This document shows, one piece after another, positions 27,659 to 39,045 of a DNA stretch of 64,000 nucleotides (its first letter is position 1; every line of letters begins with the position of its first letter). Both the position numbers and the translations under genes were made by a program. The DNA is from Burkholderiales bacterium (GTDB taxonomy: Bacteria; Pseudomonadota; Gammaproteobacteria; Burkholderiales; Burkholderiaceae_C): positions 1-64,000 of the forward strand of contig JACPYV010000161.1 of assembly GCA_016195825.1 (NCBI GenBank), read 5' to 3'. The notes beneath the pieces were generated by a model. The model searched no databases. It worked only from the letters and a program-made list of their open reading frames with translations, and was not told the origin of the DNA.

Positions 27659-28590
27659 AGCGGCTCCTCGGGGCGTTGGAAGGCGGTCAGCAGGCCTTCG
27701 AAGACACCGGCGCTGATGAGCAGCAACTGGTCGTCGTCGGTGATGGCTTCACGCATGCCGGCAAGCACGCGCTCGACGCCGGTGGCCTCGGGCGGCTGCA
27801 CGCCGCCCACGTCCAGGCTGTGCACGAGCACGCCCAGGCGAAGCAGGGCCGGCGTCTCCAGACCGAAGCTGGCCAGCAGGGTCTCGAAGCTCACGCGCGC
27901 GCCGACATGGCTGAAGGTGGCGCCGTCGAAGTCGAAGCCCAGCGCCTTCTGCGGGCAGTCGGCGGGCGACTTCAGCCACAGGAAACGGGCCTGCGGGTCG
28001 ATGAAGCGGCGGATCAGCCAAGCACAGGCCAGCCTGTCCACCCAGGGTCGGGCGCGCGTGGCCCAGATGCGACCCTGGTAGTCCTTGGCATCCAGCCGCG
28101 CGATGGCCTGCTCGACCGCGCCCGGTTCGTCGGGTGACAGCAGGCGGTTGGCCTGCTGCTCGAAGTCGTCCAGGGCCTGCTGCGCCTGGCGCTGCGATTC
28201 GCCCGCAAAGAAGTCGAGGGAGACGAGTTGTTCCAGGGCCTTGCGCAGCTTGCGCGCCTGCCTCATGGCCTCGGGCGCCTGGGATTCGGTCAGCAGCGCG
28301 CGGGCGCCACGGATTTCTGCGAGCAGTTCGCCGAACTCGGCGCTGCGGTCGAACAGCGCGGCAAAGTCCTCCGCGGGTGCCTCGGTCTTCAGCAGGTGCG
28401 CCGTGCCCTCGTTGCGGCGCAAGTCATCGGCCACGCCAGCCAGCAAGGCCTCCTGGCCTGGCACCGCCGGCAGGATGTAGACACCGTCCCGCAACACCGC
28501 GGCACCGCAGCCCTTGAGCGCCCGCCAGCACCGCATGCGGGCAGTCGCATTTTGCGTGGGCATGGAAAGAATGAGTAGCAACCATTGCAT
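27655..28590 (-). CDS. chrB: Chromate resistance protein ChrB
   Basis: N-terminal RMRCWRALKGCGAAVLRDGVYILP; C-terminal WATRARPWVDRLACAWLIRRFIDPQARFLWL; in operon with SOD and ChrA. Confidence 0.93.
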   Translation of the reverse strand: MQWLLLILSMPTQNATARMRCWRALKGCGAAVLRDGVYILPAVPGQEALLAGVADDLRRNEGTAHLLKTEAPAEDFAALFDRSAEFGELLAEIRGARALLTESQAPEAMRQARKLRKALEQLVSLDFFAGESQRQAQQALDDFEQQANRLLSPDEPGAVEQAIARLDAKDYQGRIWATRARPWVDRLACAWLIRRFIDPQARFLWLKSPADCPQKALGFDFDGATFSHVGARVSFETLLASFGLETPALLRLGVLVHSLDVGGVQPPEATGVERVLAGMREAITDDDQLLLISAGVFEGLLTAFQRPEEPL

Positions 28591-28692
28591 GCGGTAGAGA
28601 TTACTACATCAATTAACAAGCGCTACATAATTTTTGGCCGTCCGAGGCATTCACGCCAGGAGGGCAGATCCTGTCACGCGCCAAGCGGCGGT

Positions 28693-29364
28693 TCAGCCGC
28701 CAAAGTACGGATCGCCCGCGGGCCGCTTCTTGCGTGCCGGGGCGATCTGCGTGTGCACGGTCACAGCGCTGCCGCCGGACGTGACCTGCACGGACGTGGG
28801 CGTGCCGTCGACGAGCTGGTCCGGGTGCCAGATCCGCACGCGGGCTGGGCCTTCCGGCACGCTCTGCAGGACCGCCTTGCCGTCCTCGCCGCCCAGCTTG
28901 GCCCAGGGCGTATCGGCCACGTAGATGTGACCGCGCATGGAGCCGTGGATATGACAACCCAGCAGGTAGGCGCCGGGCTGGGACAGCACCTTGCTGTCCG
29001 CGGCTGGCGGCTTGCCGGCGACGCGGCCGGCCAGCCGCATCTGCGTGTTCAGGCCGGGGTCCACGTACACGCCGCCCGCGCCCATCAAGCCCAGGATGAC
29101 GTGGTGGTCCCAGCTGTCCAGGTTGCTGAAATTGATCTTGGCTCCCAGGCCCACGACGGTGACCGTGGGCACGAAACGCAGCTTCTCCTGGGCTATGCCG
29201 GCCTCCATGACGGGTGCCGGGCGCGGGCCTTGCACGTTGCTATCGACCAGTACCACGGCGTCGGCCAGCGGCTTGCCGTTGCGGTCCAGCACGGTAACGG
29301 TCAGGTCGGCGGCCTGGGCCACAGCGGCCAGGAGCAGCAGGGCGGAGATCAGGGTGGCGCGCAT
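28693..29364 (-). CDS. Exported cupredoxin/methylamine-utilisation-type protein
   Basis: MRATLISALLLLAAVAQA signal; VGLGAKINFSNLDSWDHHVIL...QPGAYLLGCHIHGSMRGHIYVADTPW. Confidence 0.85.
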   Translation of the reverse strand: MRATLISALLLLAAVAQAADLTVTVLDRNGKPLADAVVLVDSNVQGPRPAPVMEAGIAQEKLRFVPTVTVVGLGAKINFSNLDSWDHHVILGLMGAGGVYVDPGLNTQMRLAGRVAGKPPAADSKVLSQPGAYLLGCHIHGSMRGHIYVADTPWAKLGGEDGKAVLQSVPEGPARVRIWHPDQLVDGTPTSVQVTSGGSAVTVHTQIAPARKKRPAGDPYFGG

Positions 29365-29423
29365 GGTGCGGGAGGTATGAACTGCGACCAAACCAGTGTC
29401 TCACCGCTGCCTACACTGGCGAG

Positions 29424-29750
29424 ATGAGTGACAACCCCTGCCTGAGCTGCGGCGCCTGCTGCGCGAGCTTTCGGGTCGACTTCGACCGCAGCGAGCTGCT
29501 GAGCGAAGGCGGTCAGGTGCCGGACGGTCTGACCGTGGAACTGACCGGCCGCCTGGTCCGCATGCGCGGCACCGACCATGCGCAGCCGCGCTGCGCCGCC
29601 CTGGGCGGCAAGGTCGGCGTGAAGGCCAGTTGCGGCATCCACGAATGGCGGCCCTCGCCCTGCCGGGAGTTCGGCGAACGGGCGCCCATGGGCATGGGGG
29701 ACGACGCCTGTGCCCGCGCGAGGGCGCGCCACGGGCTGCCGCCGCTCTAG
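29424..29750 (+). CDS. YkgJ-family cysteine cluster protein
   Basis: NPCLSCGACCASFRVDF...PRCAALGG...ASCGIHEWRPSPCREF. Confidence 0.9.
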   Translation: MSDNPCLSCGACCASFRVDFDRSELLSEGGQVPDGLTVELTGRLVRMRGTDHAQPRCAALGGKVGVKASCGIHEWRPSPCREFGERAPMGMGDDACARARARHGLPPL

Positions 29751-30952
29751 GAGCCTGCGGCACCCCGCAGCGGCTCGCGGCGCCGCTGCTGCTCGCGCAT
29801 CTCGTTCAGCCAGGCGAGCTTGGCGCCGTACATCTCCCTGTCCTTGGTCGTGGCGCTGTTCTCCAGTGCCTTGGCGATCTCGCCGCGGGCGCCGGGCACG
29901 TCGCCCAGGCCGAAGTTCGCCAGCCCCAGCCAGAAGTGAAACTCCGGCACGTAGGCAGCGCGGGCGATCTCCTTGCGGAACAGCTGGCGCGCGGCGGCGT
30001 ACTCGCCGGCCTTCATCGCCGCCACGCCCTCGTCGAAGAACTTGTAGGGCGGCACGGGCTGGATCTGCGCGAGCTGGTTGGCATACAGCTGCGCCTCCTG
30101 CTGCCGGCCGAGGTCGCTCAGCACCAGCACGAGGTTGGACATGGCCTGCACGTTCAGCGGCTCGCGGCCCAGCACCAGGCGCAGCGTGGACTCGGCGTTC
30201 TGGTACAGCCCCTTGCGCCGGTAGAGCACGGCCAGCGTGTTGTACGCAGCCAGCCAGCGCGAGTCGGTCATGATGGCGGCACGCGCCCACCAATAGGCGT
30301 CGTCGACCTGGCCCACCGTCAACGCCTCGGCGGCGCGGTTGTTCAGGAACATCGCCAGGATGGTGGACTCATCGACGGGGTGGCTGCGGTGGCGGCTCAC
30401 CTGCTCGGGCGGCAGGAAGTCGATGGTCAGCAGCTCGGGGTCCCCGAAGACCGTCACGCGCGATGACGTGGCCAGCGGCCGGGACAGGCTGATGTTGACG
30501 TGGCCGGCCACGAAGAAGATGCCGTTGGAGCGCGTCCAGCTCTCCTCCAGGTAGACGCTGTTGAAACGCACCGGCAGGTTGAGGTGGCGGGCGAAGGCGG
30601 CCGTCATCAGCACCAGCGACATGCAGTTGCCCCGCCTGGCGTCAAAGGCCTCGGCCGCGGTGCGCGTGGTCTCACTGTCGTAGTCCAGCTGCAGCCGGCC
30701 CTTGGTGTAGAGGGCGTCAATGAGGCCGTCGCGCAAGCCCTTGTTGCGGATTTCGCTGGCCATCTCGGTCTCGGCGAAGCGCTGCATCGCCGGGCTCAGC
30801 GCCAGGGCGGACTGGGTGTCGATACGCACGCTGGGCGGGCGGAATGCCGAGTCGAGGAAAACCCCGGAGCTGGGCGGGGCGACGGGCTCGACGGCGCAGC
30901 CAGCCAGGCTGGCGAACGACAGGATGGCGATCAGGGCGCGGATCTTGTTCAT
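29747..30952 (-). CDS. Lipoprotein with transglutaminase-like segment and TPR repeats
   Basis: MNKIRALIAILSFASLAGCAVEP lipobox; DARRGNCMSLVLMTAAFARHLNLPVRF; TPR repeats in the C-terminal half. Confidence 0.8.
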   Translation of the reverse strand: MNKIRALIAILSFASLAGCAVEPVAPPSSGVFLDSAFRPPSVRIDTQSALALSPAMQRFAETEMASEIRNKGLRDGLIDALYTKGRLQLDYDSETTRTAAEAFDARRGNCMSLVLMTAAFARHLNLPVRFNSVYLEESWTRSNGIFFVAGHVNISLSRPLATSSRVTVFGDPELLTIDFLPPEQVSRHRSHPVDESTILAMFLNNRAAEALTVGQVDDAYWWARAAIMTDSRWLAAYNTLAVLYRRKGLYQNAESTLRLVLGREPLNVQAMSNLVLVLSDLGRQQEAQLYANQLAQIQPVPPYKFFDEGVAAMKAGEYAAARQLFRKEIARAAYVPEFHFWLGLANFGLGDVPGARGEIAKALENSATTKDREMYGAKLAWLNEMREQQRRREPLRGAAGS

Positions 30953-31015
30953 GTCAGTCTCCTGACACAAGCTTAGTCCCGCACCGCCGTCCTGTCTTGA
31001 GTCATCCTCACGCGT

Positions 31016-34000
31016 TCAGGGCAGGACAAACACCACCGCCGATAGTGCGGGCAGCGTGAAGCGGCCGGTGGCAGGGTCGAAGCCGGCTCCGGCGGCCACG
31101 CGCTGGTCGGCGGCACCGGCGGCGCGGTGAACCGGGTGCAGCTGCAAGGCCTGCCCCACCTCGCTGGGCACTGTCAGCGCCTGCGGGTTCTTGTCGACGT
31201 TGACAAGGTAGACCACGCGCCTGAAGCCGGCGCCGGCATAGCCGTTGCCGTCAAGCGTGGCGGCCAGCACGACGGGGTTCTGGCCCGAGCCGGTGTTCAG
31301 GAACTTCAGCCGTGCCTGGATGTCGTCGGCCGTACGCAAGCGGAACAGCGTCGAGCTGGCGCGGATCTTCAGCAGGTCGCGGAAGGCGTCCCGCATCCAG
31401 GCGATGTCGCCCGGCGCCGGCTTGATGGTCGCGTTGGCCAGGAAAGGCTTGAGCAGCGCCCAGTCCGAACCGTTGTCGCCCTGCAGCGGCAGGCCGGAGC
31501 CGAAATGGTTGTCCTGGTAGCTCCAGTCCAGGCGGTTGAACCAGTCGCCGCTGTCGTAGCTGTTGCGGTCCAGGCTCTTGCTGCGCAGCACGTCGGTGCC
31601 GGCGTGGAAATAGGCCACGCCCTGGCTGAAGGCATTGATGGCGTTGGCCAGCAGCTGCACGCGCGCGCGGTCCTCACGGCTGGTGGTGGTGGGCAAGCGC
31701 AGGGCCAGCACGTCGAACAGCGTCAGGTTGTCGTGGTTCTCCACGTAGTTGACGACCTCGTCGGGCTGACTGCTCCAGCCGATGAAATTGCCCAGGCTCC
31801 CGGCCGCACGCAGCTCGTCCCAGTGCGTGATGAAGGAGTAGCTCTTCAGGCTGCCGGCCAACGAGGCCTTGAGCTGGTCGCCCAGCCACATCAGGTCAGT
31901 CTTGCTGCGTCCGGCGCCCAGTGCGTTGGGGTCGTAGAACAGGCCGCTGACGAAGCCCTGATTGCCGACCAGCGCGCTGCCGCTGTCGCAGCAGCCGCCG
32001 CCGCGAACCGCGTCGCGGATGATGGGATTGAAGCTGCCAATGCCCGACCCGTTGAGGCTGTAGAGCGTGGCCTGCACAAAGCGGGCGCCGTCGGCCACTT
32101 CGCCGAAGTTCCAGCCCTCGCCGATGAGCTGGATGTCGCGACCCAGCGTGGTCTTCAGTCGGGCCTTCATGCCCTCCATCACCGCGCGCGGCTGGTGGCC
32201 CATGATGTCGAAGCGGAAGGAGTCGATCTTGTAGTCCCGCGCCCACTGCAGCACGGAGTCGCTCATGAGCTTGCCCATCATGAGATTCTCGGTGGCGGTG
32301 TTATCGCAGCAGGTGGAGGTGGTGACCTTGCCGGTCGCGTCCAGCCGGTGGTAGTAGCCCGGCACGATGCGGTCCAGCACCGACCTTTCGTTCTGGCCCG
32401 AGGCGGTGGTGTGGTTGTAGACCACGTCCATGCCCACGCGCAGGCCGGCGTTTTTCAGGCTCAGCACCATCTGCCGGAACTCGACGATGCGTCTGGCGCC
32501 ATCGGCAGCGTCCGACGCGTAGCTGCCCTCGGGGGCGCTGTAGTGGTAAGGGTCGTAGCCCCAGTTGAAGCAGTCGGTGCCGGCGGTTGCTGCGACCGTG
32601 GCCTGCTGGGTCTCGGCATCGGCCGCGCCGGAGGGCGACGGCGTCGTGCAGCCGCTTTCGGGCACGGAGGCGATGTCGAAGCTAGGGAGCAGGTGCACAT
32701 CGGTCAGGCCGGCATCGGCCAGGGCCTTCAGGTGCTTCATGCCGTTGGAGCCGGCTTCGGTGAAGGCCAGGTATTTGCCGCGGTTGGCGGCGCTGACGCT
32801 GGTGTCGCTGGCCGAGAAGTCGCGCACATGCAGCTCGTAGATGGCCATGTCAGTCGGCGCGGCCACCCTGGTGGACACGGGCGCGCCGTCCCAGCCGGCA
32901 GGCTTCAGCGCGGCGGCGCCCAGGTCGGCGATGTAGCTGCGCCTGGAGTCGGTCGTCAGGCTGATGGAGTACGGGTCGGTGACGAGATTGCGCACCACGC
33001 CCACGCCGCGCACGAACACGTCCACGGCAAAGCGGTAGTACTTGCCGGACAGGTCGCCGGTTTTGTCCACACGCCAGATGCCCGTGGCCGCATCGAAAGC
33101 CAGCATGTCGATGGTCCTGGCGTCGCCAGCGCCGCTGTCGTAGGTGAAGACGCTGACCTTCTGCGCCGTCGGCGCCCATAGCTTGAACGTCGTCTTGCCG
33201 TCGGCGATCTTCACGCCGAGGTCGTTGACGCCGGCGGCGGCGGCATAGAGGTCGTCCAGCGCGCCGGGCGCCTGGGCACTGGTCGCGTTCTGCACGTTGC
33301 CGGCGGCATCCTCCTGCACCAGCAGCAGTTGCGTCTTGTGCAGATCGCCCAGTTGGCCCAGGTCGGCGGCCCTGACCGTTAGCACGACGCCCGCGCCGAT
33401 GAACTTGAAGCGCGTTGCGATGTCGGCGGGCACGCTATCGGTGAAGCGGTCCAACGTGAGCGCACCGTCGGCACTGGATACCTTGCCATCCTTGACCACT
33501 GTGATCTGCGCCGTGGCCGAGTGGTAGAGCTTGAACGTGCCGCCGGCGTCCACCTGTGGCCACTTGATAAGCGCCTTGCTCAGCCAGTAGGCCTTGGCGT
33601 CGGTGGTCGAGACGCTGCGCGTGTCCGGGGCGGCCAGGTAGACCTGGGCGTCACCCTGCACCAGCCAGACCTCGGCGAGCTGGCTCCTGATCGCCAGCGA
33701 GCCGAAATCGACGCGGATGTTGTCGACCCGGCCGTCCTTGTTGTCTTGGCCGGGAGAGACGCCGTGGATGATGAACTCCAGCGCCTTGCGCGAGACGTCG
33801 TCCTTGGGGTTGAGCACCGGCAAGTCGAACACCACCTCGCCGGCGTTGACGGCCGCGTAGTTGGCCATCTTGCTGAAGGCCACGGGGCTGGGCCAGTCGC
33901 CGAGGGTCACGCCTGCGGCCAGGCGCGCCGTGTCCAGCCCGCTGCCACCCCACAGATGCAGGCCCCAGGCGGCAAAACCGCCGTCGAACCGCTTGTAGTG

Positions 34001-34546
34001 CACCCTCACCGTCGCGAGGTCCGGCGCAGCGGCGCCCAGCGGGTTGGCCGTGTAGGTGGCCGGGTCGCCCTGGATGCGCCAGATCTCGTTGGCCCCGGCC
34101 TTGAGCACATAGCTCTGGTCGGAGCCGCCGTGGTCCTTGTCGTCGCCCTTGTGGAAGAGGTAGCCGACCGTGCCGGTCTGCGCGGCCAGCGGCACGTTGT
34201 AGACCAGACCGAACGCATCGGTCGCATCGGCGTTGCGGCCGGCATTCCAGTCCACCGGCGCCGCGGCACCCCAGTGGTGCAGCTGCCAGCCCACGGTGTC
34301 ACCGGCCGTGCGGCGGTAGTGGATGCTCAACGTCGTGGGCGTGCCGGCGGGCGTGCTCGCGGCCGGGCTGGCGGCCTGCGCGGACAGCAACTTCTGGAAG
34401 GCCGTCTCGTTGCCAACCTCCAAGCCTGCGGTTGGCGCGGGCGCCGGGTCAGCGGCAGGGGGGCTTCCTCCACCTCCGCCGCCACCGCAGGCCACCAGCG
34501 TGACGGCAAGAAAAAAGGTCCAGATGCTGTGTTTCAGGGCTGTCAT
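31016..34546 (-). CDS. pulA: Pullulanase-type alpha-1,6-glucosidase, lipoprotein, with N-terminal CBM41-like domains (paralogue 1)
   Basis: Lipobox LVACG; GH13 motifs [38 protein letters not shown]-terminal PUD repeats ([19 protein letters not shown]). Confidence 0.95.
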   Translation of the reverse strand: MTALKHSIWTFFLAVTLVACGGGGGGGSPPAADPAPAPTAGLEVGNETAFQKLLSAQAASPAASTPAGTPTTLSIHYRRTAGDTVGWQLHHWGAAAPVDWNAGRNADATDAFGLVYNVPLAAQTGTVGYLFHKGDDKDHGGSDQSYVLKAGANEIWRIQGDPATYTANPLGAAAPDLATVRVHYKRFDGGFAAWGLHLWGGSGLDTARLAAGVTLGDWPSPVAFSKMANYAAVNAGEVVFDLPVLNPKDDVSRKALEFIIHGVSPGQDNKDGRVDNIRVDFGSLAIRSQLAEVWLVQGDAQVYLAAPDTRSVSTTDAKAYWLSKALIKWPQVDAGGTFKLYHSATAQITVVKDGKVSSADGALTLDRFTDSVPADIATRFKFIGAGVVLTVRAADLGQLGDLHKTQLLLVQEDAAGNVQNATSAQAPGALDDLYAAAAGVNDLGVKIADGKTTFKLWAPTAQKVSVFTYDSGAGDARTIDMLAFDAATGIWRVDKTGDLSGKYYRFAVDVFVRGVGVVRNLVTDPYSISLTTDSRRSYIADLGAAALKPAGWDGAPVSTRVAAPTDMAIYELHVRDFSASDTSVSAANRGKYLAFTEAGSNGMKHLKALADAGLTDVHLLPSFDIASVPESGCTTPSPSGAADAETQQATVAATAGTDCFNWGYDPYHYSAPEGSYASDAADGARRIVEFRQMVLSLKNAGLRVGMDVVYNHTTASGQNERSVLDRIVPGYYHRLDATGKVTTSTCCDNTATENLMMGKLMSDSVLQWARDYKIDSFRFDIMGHQPRAVMEGMKARLKTTLGRDIQLIGEGWNFGEVADGARFVQATLYSLNGSGIGSFNPIIRDAVRGGGCCDSGSALVGNQGFVSGLFYDPNALGAGRSKTDLMWLGDQLKASLAGSLKSYSFITHWDELRAAGSLGNFIGWSSQPDEVVNYVENHDNLTLFDVLALRLPTTTSREDRARVQLLANAINAFSQGVAYFHAGTDVLRSKSLDRNSYDSGDWFNRLDWSYQDNHFGSGLPLQGDNGSDWALLKPFLANATIKPAPGDIAWMRDAFRDLLKIRASSTLFRLRTADDIQARLKFLNTGSGQNPVVLAATLDGNGYAGAGFRRVVYLVNVDKNPQALTVPSEVGQALQLHPVHRAAGAADQRVAAGAGFDPATGRFTLPALSAVVFVLP

Positions 34547-34596
34547 GAGGTCTCCGGCATGCCATCCCGTCTTTGCGGGCGATGGCGCGCATGCTA

Positions 34597-34611
34597 TGAA
34601 ATAAAACTACA
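34597..34611. promoter_or_regulatory. Candidate glucan-regulon operator, pul1 side
   Basis: TGAAAT-AAA-ACTACA, imperfect palindrome. Confidence 0.5.
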
Positions 34612-34704
34612 GCTGGTCTCCGCAATTTCACGAACAAGTCCCACTTTTCGGCAGTCTCCCGGCTGATTTGTGATCTTTTCCTCGGGATTCCACCAACTAC
34701 TAAA

Positions 34705-34719
34705 TGTAGTTTTGCTTCA
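34705..34719. promoter_or_regulatory. Candidate glucan-regulon operator, pul2 side
   Basis: TGTAGT-TTT-GCTTCA; also AACTAC-taaat-GTAGTT at 34695-34711. Confidence 0.5.
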
Positions 34720-34754
34720 CTAGCATGCGCGCAATTCCAAAGGAGTGCATGAAC

Positions 34755-37700
34755 ATGAAGGCAACGGCAGGCTGGATGCAGCGGGCGCGTCGGGCGGTGG
34801 CAGTCTTGGCCATGGGCACCCTGGCGCTGCTGGCAGGGTGCGGTGGCGGCGCCGCGCCGCAGGACGCCATGAGCAGCATCAGCAGCGCTGCTGCCGAGGG
34901 CACCGGTACCGAACTGCTGGCCGGCGTGCCCGCTGCCGCGCAGGCGCTGCGAGCCAGGATTGCCGCCGTGGCCACACCCGGCGCGCCGGCCACCTCGCTG
35001 CGCGTGCACTACCGCCGCGCCGATGGCAACGCCGTCGGCTGGCAGATCCATACCTGGAACGCAGCCCAGAGCCCCAACTGGAACGCCGGCTGGAACGCTG
35101 CCGGCAGCGACGACTTCGGCGTGTACTACGACGTACCGCTGGCCGCGGGTTCCGGCGCCGTGGGCTTCCTGCTGCACAACGGCGACAACAAGGACAACGG
35201 CGGCGCGGACCAGAGCTACACGCTGCAGGCCGGCGCCAACGAGATCTGGCGCCTGCAGAACGACGGGACCAACTACGCCAGCAACCCGCTGCTTCTGCCG
35301 GTGCCCGACATCAAGACCGTGCGCGTGCACTACAAGCGCTTCGACGGCAGCTACAGCGCATGGGGCCTGCATCTGTGGGGCAGCAGCGGCCTGAACGCCG
35401 CCGCAATGCCGGCCGGCGTCAACATCGACACCTGGAACCAACCTGTCGCGCTGAGCGCGATGCCGGGCTACGCCGCTGGCGACGGTGAGGTGGTGTTCGA
35501 CATCCCCGTGCTGAACCCGCAGGGCGACGTCAACCGCAAGGGCCTGGAATTCATCATCCACGGCATGCCGCCCAACGAGAACGACAAGGACGGCCGCGAC
35601 AACAACATCCGCGTCGAATACTCAGCACTGGCGGTGCAGAACCAGGTCGGCCACATCTGGCTGGTGGAGCGCGATGCCACGGTCTACACGGCGGCACCCG
35701 ACCTGCGCCAAGTCTCCAGCACCGATGCCCGCGCCGTGTGGCTGAACAAGAGCCTCGTGAAGTGGCCGCGCATCGCCACCAGCAGCCCCGTGCGCCTGTA
35801 CCACTCAGCCACCGGCCAGATCAGCGTGGGCCTGGACGCCGCTGTGCAGGGTGCCGACGGCTACATCACGCTGGACGCCTTCACCGGCACCGTGCCGGCC
35901 GCCGATGCGCTGCGCTTCAAGTACGTGGCCAGCGGCACCGTCTTCAGCGTGCGCGCCGCCGACCTCGTCCGCCTGTCCGCGCTGCACCAGCAACAGCTCG
36001 TGCTGGTCCAGGAAGACGCCAACGGCAAGGTGCAGAACGCCACGACAGCCCAGATCGCCGGCGCGCTCGACGACCTCTACGCCGCGGCCAACAATGTGCC
36101 CGACCTCGGCGCCGTCGCCAGCAACGGCAGCACCGGCTTCAAGCTCTGGGCGCCCACCGCACAGAACGTCTCTCTGGTGCTGACCACGTCGCTGGGCAAC
36201 TCGGGCCTGACCCGCACGACGACCGATGCCATGACCCGCGACGCCGCCACTGGCGTCTGGCAGCTCACCAAGCAAGGCCACCTGCAGGGCGCCAGTTACC
36301 GATACCAGGTCCAGGTGTTCGTCAAGGGCGTGGGCCTGGTGAAGAACCTCGTCACCGACCCATACTCCCTGGGCCTGACGCTGGGCAGCCAGCAGAGCGT
36401 CGTCATGGACTTGCAGGCCCAGGCGACCAAGCCCAATGGCTGGGACCAGGGCGCGCCGCCCACCACCGTGGCCGCGCCGTCGGACCTGAGCATTTACGAG
36501 CTGCACGTCCGCGACTTCTCGATCAACGACCCCAGCGTGCCCGCCGCCAAGCGCGGCAAATACCTGGCCTTCACCGAAAGCCAATCCAACGGCATGAGAC
36601 ACCTCGCCGCGCTGGCCGCCGCCGGCCTGACCGACGTGCACCTGCTGCCTGTGTTCGACATCGCCAGCGTCAACGAGAAGGGCTGCGTGACGCCGGCCCC
36701 CAGTGGCGCGCCGGACAGCGACTCGCAGCAGGCCACGGTCGCCGCCACGGCCGGCACTGACTGCTTCAACTGGGGCTACGACCCGCAGCAGTTCACGACG
36801 CCGGAGGGCAGCTATGCCAGCAACGCCAACGACCCGCTGGCCCGCGTCGTCGAGTTCCGCCGCATGGTGCAGGCGCTGAACGCAGCCGGCCTGCGGGTGG
36901 GCATGGACGTGGTGTTCAACCACACCACGTCGTCCGGCCAGAACGCCACCTCGGTGCTGGACAGGGTCGTGCCCGGCTACTACTACCGCCTCAACGCGAC
37001 CGGTGGCATCGAGCGCTCGACCTGCTGCGAGAACACTGCGGCCGAAAACCTGATGATGGCCAAGCTGATGATCGACTCGGCCATCACCTGGACGCGCGAC
37101 TACCGCATCAGCTCACTGCGCTTCGACATCATTGGCCACCACCCGCGCTCCGTGATGGAGGCGCTGAAGGCCCGCGTCAAGTCGGCCGCCGGCCGCGACG
37201 TTCAGATTGTCGGCGAGGGCTGGAACTTCGGCGAGGTGGCCAACGGCGCCCGCTTCGTGCAGGCCGAGATGCTGTCGCTGAACGGCTCGGGCATCGGCAG
37301 CTTCAACCCGCTGATCCGTGACGCCGTGCGCGGCGGCGGCTGCTGCGACTCGGGCAACGCGCTCGTGGCCGCGCAAGGCTATGTCAACGGCTTCTTCTAC
37401 GACGCCAACCCCAGCGCCTCCGGCCAGAGCCGCGGCGAGCTGATGTGGCAGGCCGACCGCATCAAGGCGTCGCTGGCGGGCTCCATCCGCAGCTTCCAAA
37501 TGCAGACCAGTTGGGACGCGCAGCTGCGCCTGGACCAGATCGACGTCGGCGGCATCCCGGCCGGCTGGGTGCTGGAGCCGGGCGAGGTCGTCAACTATGT
37601 GGAAAACCACGACAACCTGACGCTGTTCGACAACAACGCCTTCCGCTTGCCCTCCACCACCAGCCATGAGGACCGCGCCCGCGTGCAGATCCTGGCCAGC

Positions 37701-38339
37701 GCCATCAATGCCTTCAGCCAGGGCGTGGCCTACTTCCACGCCGGTGTGGACACGTTGCGCAGCAAATCGCTGGACAAGAATAGTTACGACAGCGGCGACT
37801 GGTTCAACCGGCTGGACTGGAGCTATGCCGACAACAACTTCGGCGTGGGCCTGCCGCCGGCGCGCGACAACAGCGACAACTGGGCCCTGGCCCGCCCGCT
37901 GCTCGCCAACCCGCTGATCAAGCCCACCCCGGCCGACATCGCCTGGACGCGCGACGCCTTCCGCGACCTGCTGCGCATCCGCAAGAGCACCACGCTGCTG
38001 CGCCTGCGCACGGCCGAGGACATCAAGGCGCGGCTGAGCTTCCTGAACACGGGCTCCGCGCAGGAGGCCACCGTGCTGGTCGGCCGCGTCAATGGCGCCG
38101 GCTACCCGGGCGCCAACTTTGACGAACTCGTCTACCTCATCAACGTCGACAAGACGGCCAAGCAGCTGAGCATCCCCGCCCTGGCCGGTCACGCACTGGA
38201 GCTGCACCCGGCACACACTGCCGCCACCGCGGCCGACCTGCGCGCCCGGCAGGCCGCCTTCGACCGCGCTACCGGCAGCTTCAGCCTGCCGGCCCGCACG
38301 GCCGTGGTCTTCGTCGTCCGCCCTGCCGCATCCAACTGA
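34755..38339 (+). CDS. pulA: Pullulanase-type alpha-1,6-glucosidase, lipoprotein, with CBM41-like domains (paralogue 2)
   Basis: AGGAG SD 9 nt before ATG 34755; lipobox [45 protein letters not shown]. Confidence 0.94.
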   Translation: MKATAGWMQRARRAVAVLAMGTLALLAGCGGGAAPQDAMSSISSAAAEGTGTELLAGVPAAAQALRARIAAVATPGAPATSLRVHYRRADGNAVGWQIHTWNAAQSPNWNAGWNAAGSDDFGVYYDVPLAAGSGAVGFLLHNGDNKDNGGADQSYTLQAGANEIWRLQNDGTNYASNPLLLPVPDIKTVRVHYKRFDGSYSAWGLHLWGSSGLNAAAMPAGVNIDTWNQPVALSAMPGYAAGDGEVVFDIPVLNPQGDVNRKGLEFIIHGMPPNENDKDGRDNNIRVEYSALAVQNQVGHIWLVERDATVYTAAPDLRQVSSTDARAVWLNKSLVKWPRIATSSPVRLYHSATGQISVGLDAAVQGADGYITLDAFTGTVPAADALRFKYVASGTVFSVRAADLVRLSALHQQQLVLVQEDANGKVQNATTAQIAGALDDLYAAANNVPDLGAVASNGSTGFKLWAPTAQNVSLVLTTSLGNSGLTRTTTDAMTRDAATGVWQLTKQGHLQGASYRYQVQVFVKGVGLVKNLVTDPYSLGLTLGSQQSVVMDLQAQATKPNGWDQGAPPTTVAAPSDLSIYELHVRDFSINDPSVPAAKRGKYLAFTESQSNGMRHLAALAAAGLTDVHLLPVFDIASVNEKGCVTPAPSGAPDSDSQQATVAATAGTDCFNWGYDPQQFTTPEGSYASNANDPLARVVEFRRMVQALNAAGLRVGMDVVFNHTTSSGQNATSVLDRVVPGYYYRLNATGGIERSTCCENTAAENLMMAKLMIDSAITWTRDYRISSLRFDIIGHHPRSVMEALKARVKSAAGRDVQIVGEGWNFGEVANGARFVQAEMLSLNGSGIGSFNPLIRDAVRGGGCCDSGNALVAAQGYVNGFFYDANPSASGQSRGELMWQADRIKASLAGSIRSFQMQTSWDAQLRLDQIDVGGIPAGWVLEPGEVVNYVENHDNLTLFDNNAFRLPSTTSHEDRARVQILASAINAFSQGVAYFHAGVDTLRSKSLDKNSYDSGDWFNRLDWSYADNNFGVGLPPARDNSDNWALARPLLANPLIKPTPADIAWTRDAFRDLLRIRKSTTLLRLRTAEDIKARLSFLNTGSAQEATVLVGRVNGAGYPGANFDELVYLINVDKTAKQLSIPALAGHALELHPAHTAATAADLRARQAAFDRATGSFSLPARTAVVFVVRPAASN

Positions 38340-38349
38340 GACCCAATCC

Positions 38350-38904
38350 ATGAAAAAACTCAAACACGTGGCCGTCACTGCGGCCCTCGCCCTGGCAGGC
38401 CTTACCGCGCAGGCCGCAACCATCGTTGTCGACGTCAGCGGTGCACAGAGCATCAACCTGCTTGGCGAGACAGGCAACACGGTCTGGCTGGTCGACATCG
38501 GCGCCAATGCGGTCGTGAACTCACTGGGCTGGGCGCTGAACCTCGACGCCCTGAGCCCCAGCAGCCTGTCAGAGATGCAGCTCAGCTTCGGAAGCTCCAG
38601 CGGGCTGGACCTCATCACCGTCACGCCAGGCGCCGCCGACGCCTTCAGCGGCAGCGGCAGCTACGCCGGCTCGCAGGACCTGACCGGCCTGGGCGTCAGC
38701 GCTGGCGCCGACGGCAAGCTTCGTATCGAGTTCAGCGAGGCCTTCAAGGACTTCTCGAGCGGCGTGGTCGAGGGCCAATGGATCAGCGGCAACCTGACCC
38801 TCGACGTGACCGCCGCCGCGGTGCCCGAGCCCGCCACGGCCGCACTGGCGCTGCTGGGCCTGGGCCTCGTCGGCCTAAAGACGCGCCGCCACCGCCGCTG
38901 CTGA
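38350..38904 (+). CDS. PEP-CTERM sorting-domain protein
   Basis: MKKLKHVAVTAALALAGLTAQAA signal; AVPEPATAALALLGLGLVGLKTRRHRRC; 8 nt after pul2. Confidence 0.9.
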   Translation: MKKLKHVAVTAALALAGLTAQAATIVVDVSGAQSINLLGETGNTVWLVDIGANAVVNSLGWALNLDALSPSSLSEMQLSFGSSSGLDLITVTPGAADAFSGSGSYAGSQDLTGLGVSAGADGKLRIEFSEAFKDFSSGVVEGQWISGNLTLDVTAAAVPEPATAALALLGLGLVGLKTRRHRRC

Positions 38905-38926
38905 ACGCTGCGTTGCATTCCCAACA

Positions 38927-38951
38927 GGCCTGGCTGACCGCCGGGCCTTTT
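38927..38951 (+). terminator. Rho-independent terminator of the pul2/PEP-CTERM unit
   Basis: GGCCTGGC-tgacc-GCCGGGCC-TTTT, one G-U pair. Confidence 0.7.
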
Positions 38952-39045
38952 GCCTTGCGCAAGCCGGAGCCGGCCTGCGACGAAAAAGAACGCTTTTCCC
39001 TGCGTCGCGCTTGCGGCGTGGGCACGACGCTGAGAGGATGCTGCA

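Noticed and set aside
28588-28610. chrB upstream GTAG...CTAC repeat as a member of the glucan operator family
   Set aside because: Spacer between GTAG and CTAC is 6 nt rather than 5, and the gene context is chromate resistance.
30952-30977. Pho-box or operator signal in TGTCAGTCTCCTGACA upstream of the TPR lipoprotein
   Set aside because: TGTCAG/CTGACA is an inverted repeat, not an 11-nt-period direct repeat, and no suitable -10 spacing was seen; it is also very close to the start codon.
31127-33181. 684 aa plus-strand ORF antisense to pullulanase 1
   Set aside because: Shadow ORF in a GC-rich gene; biased V/A/G/H/Q composition.
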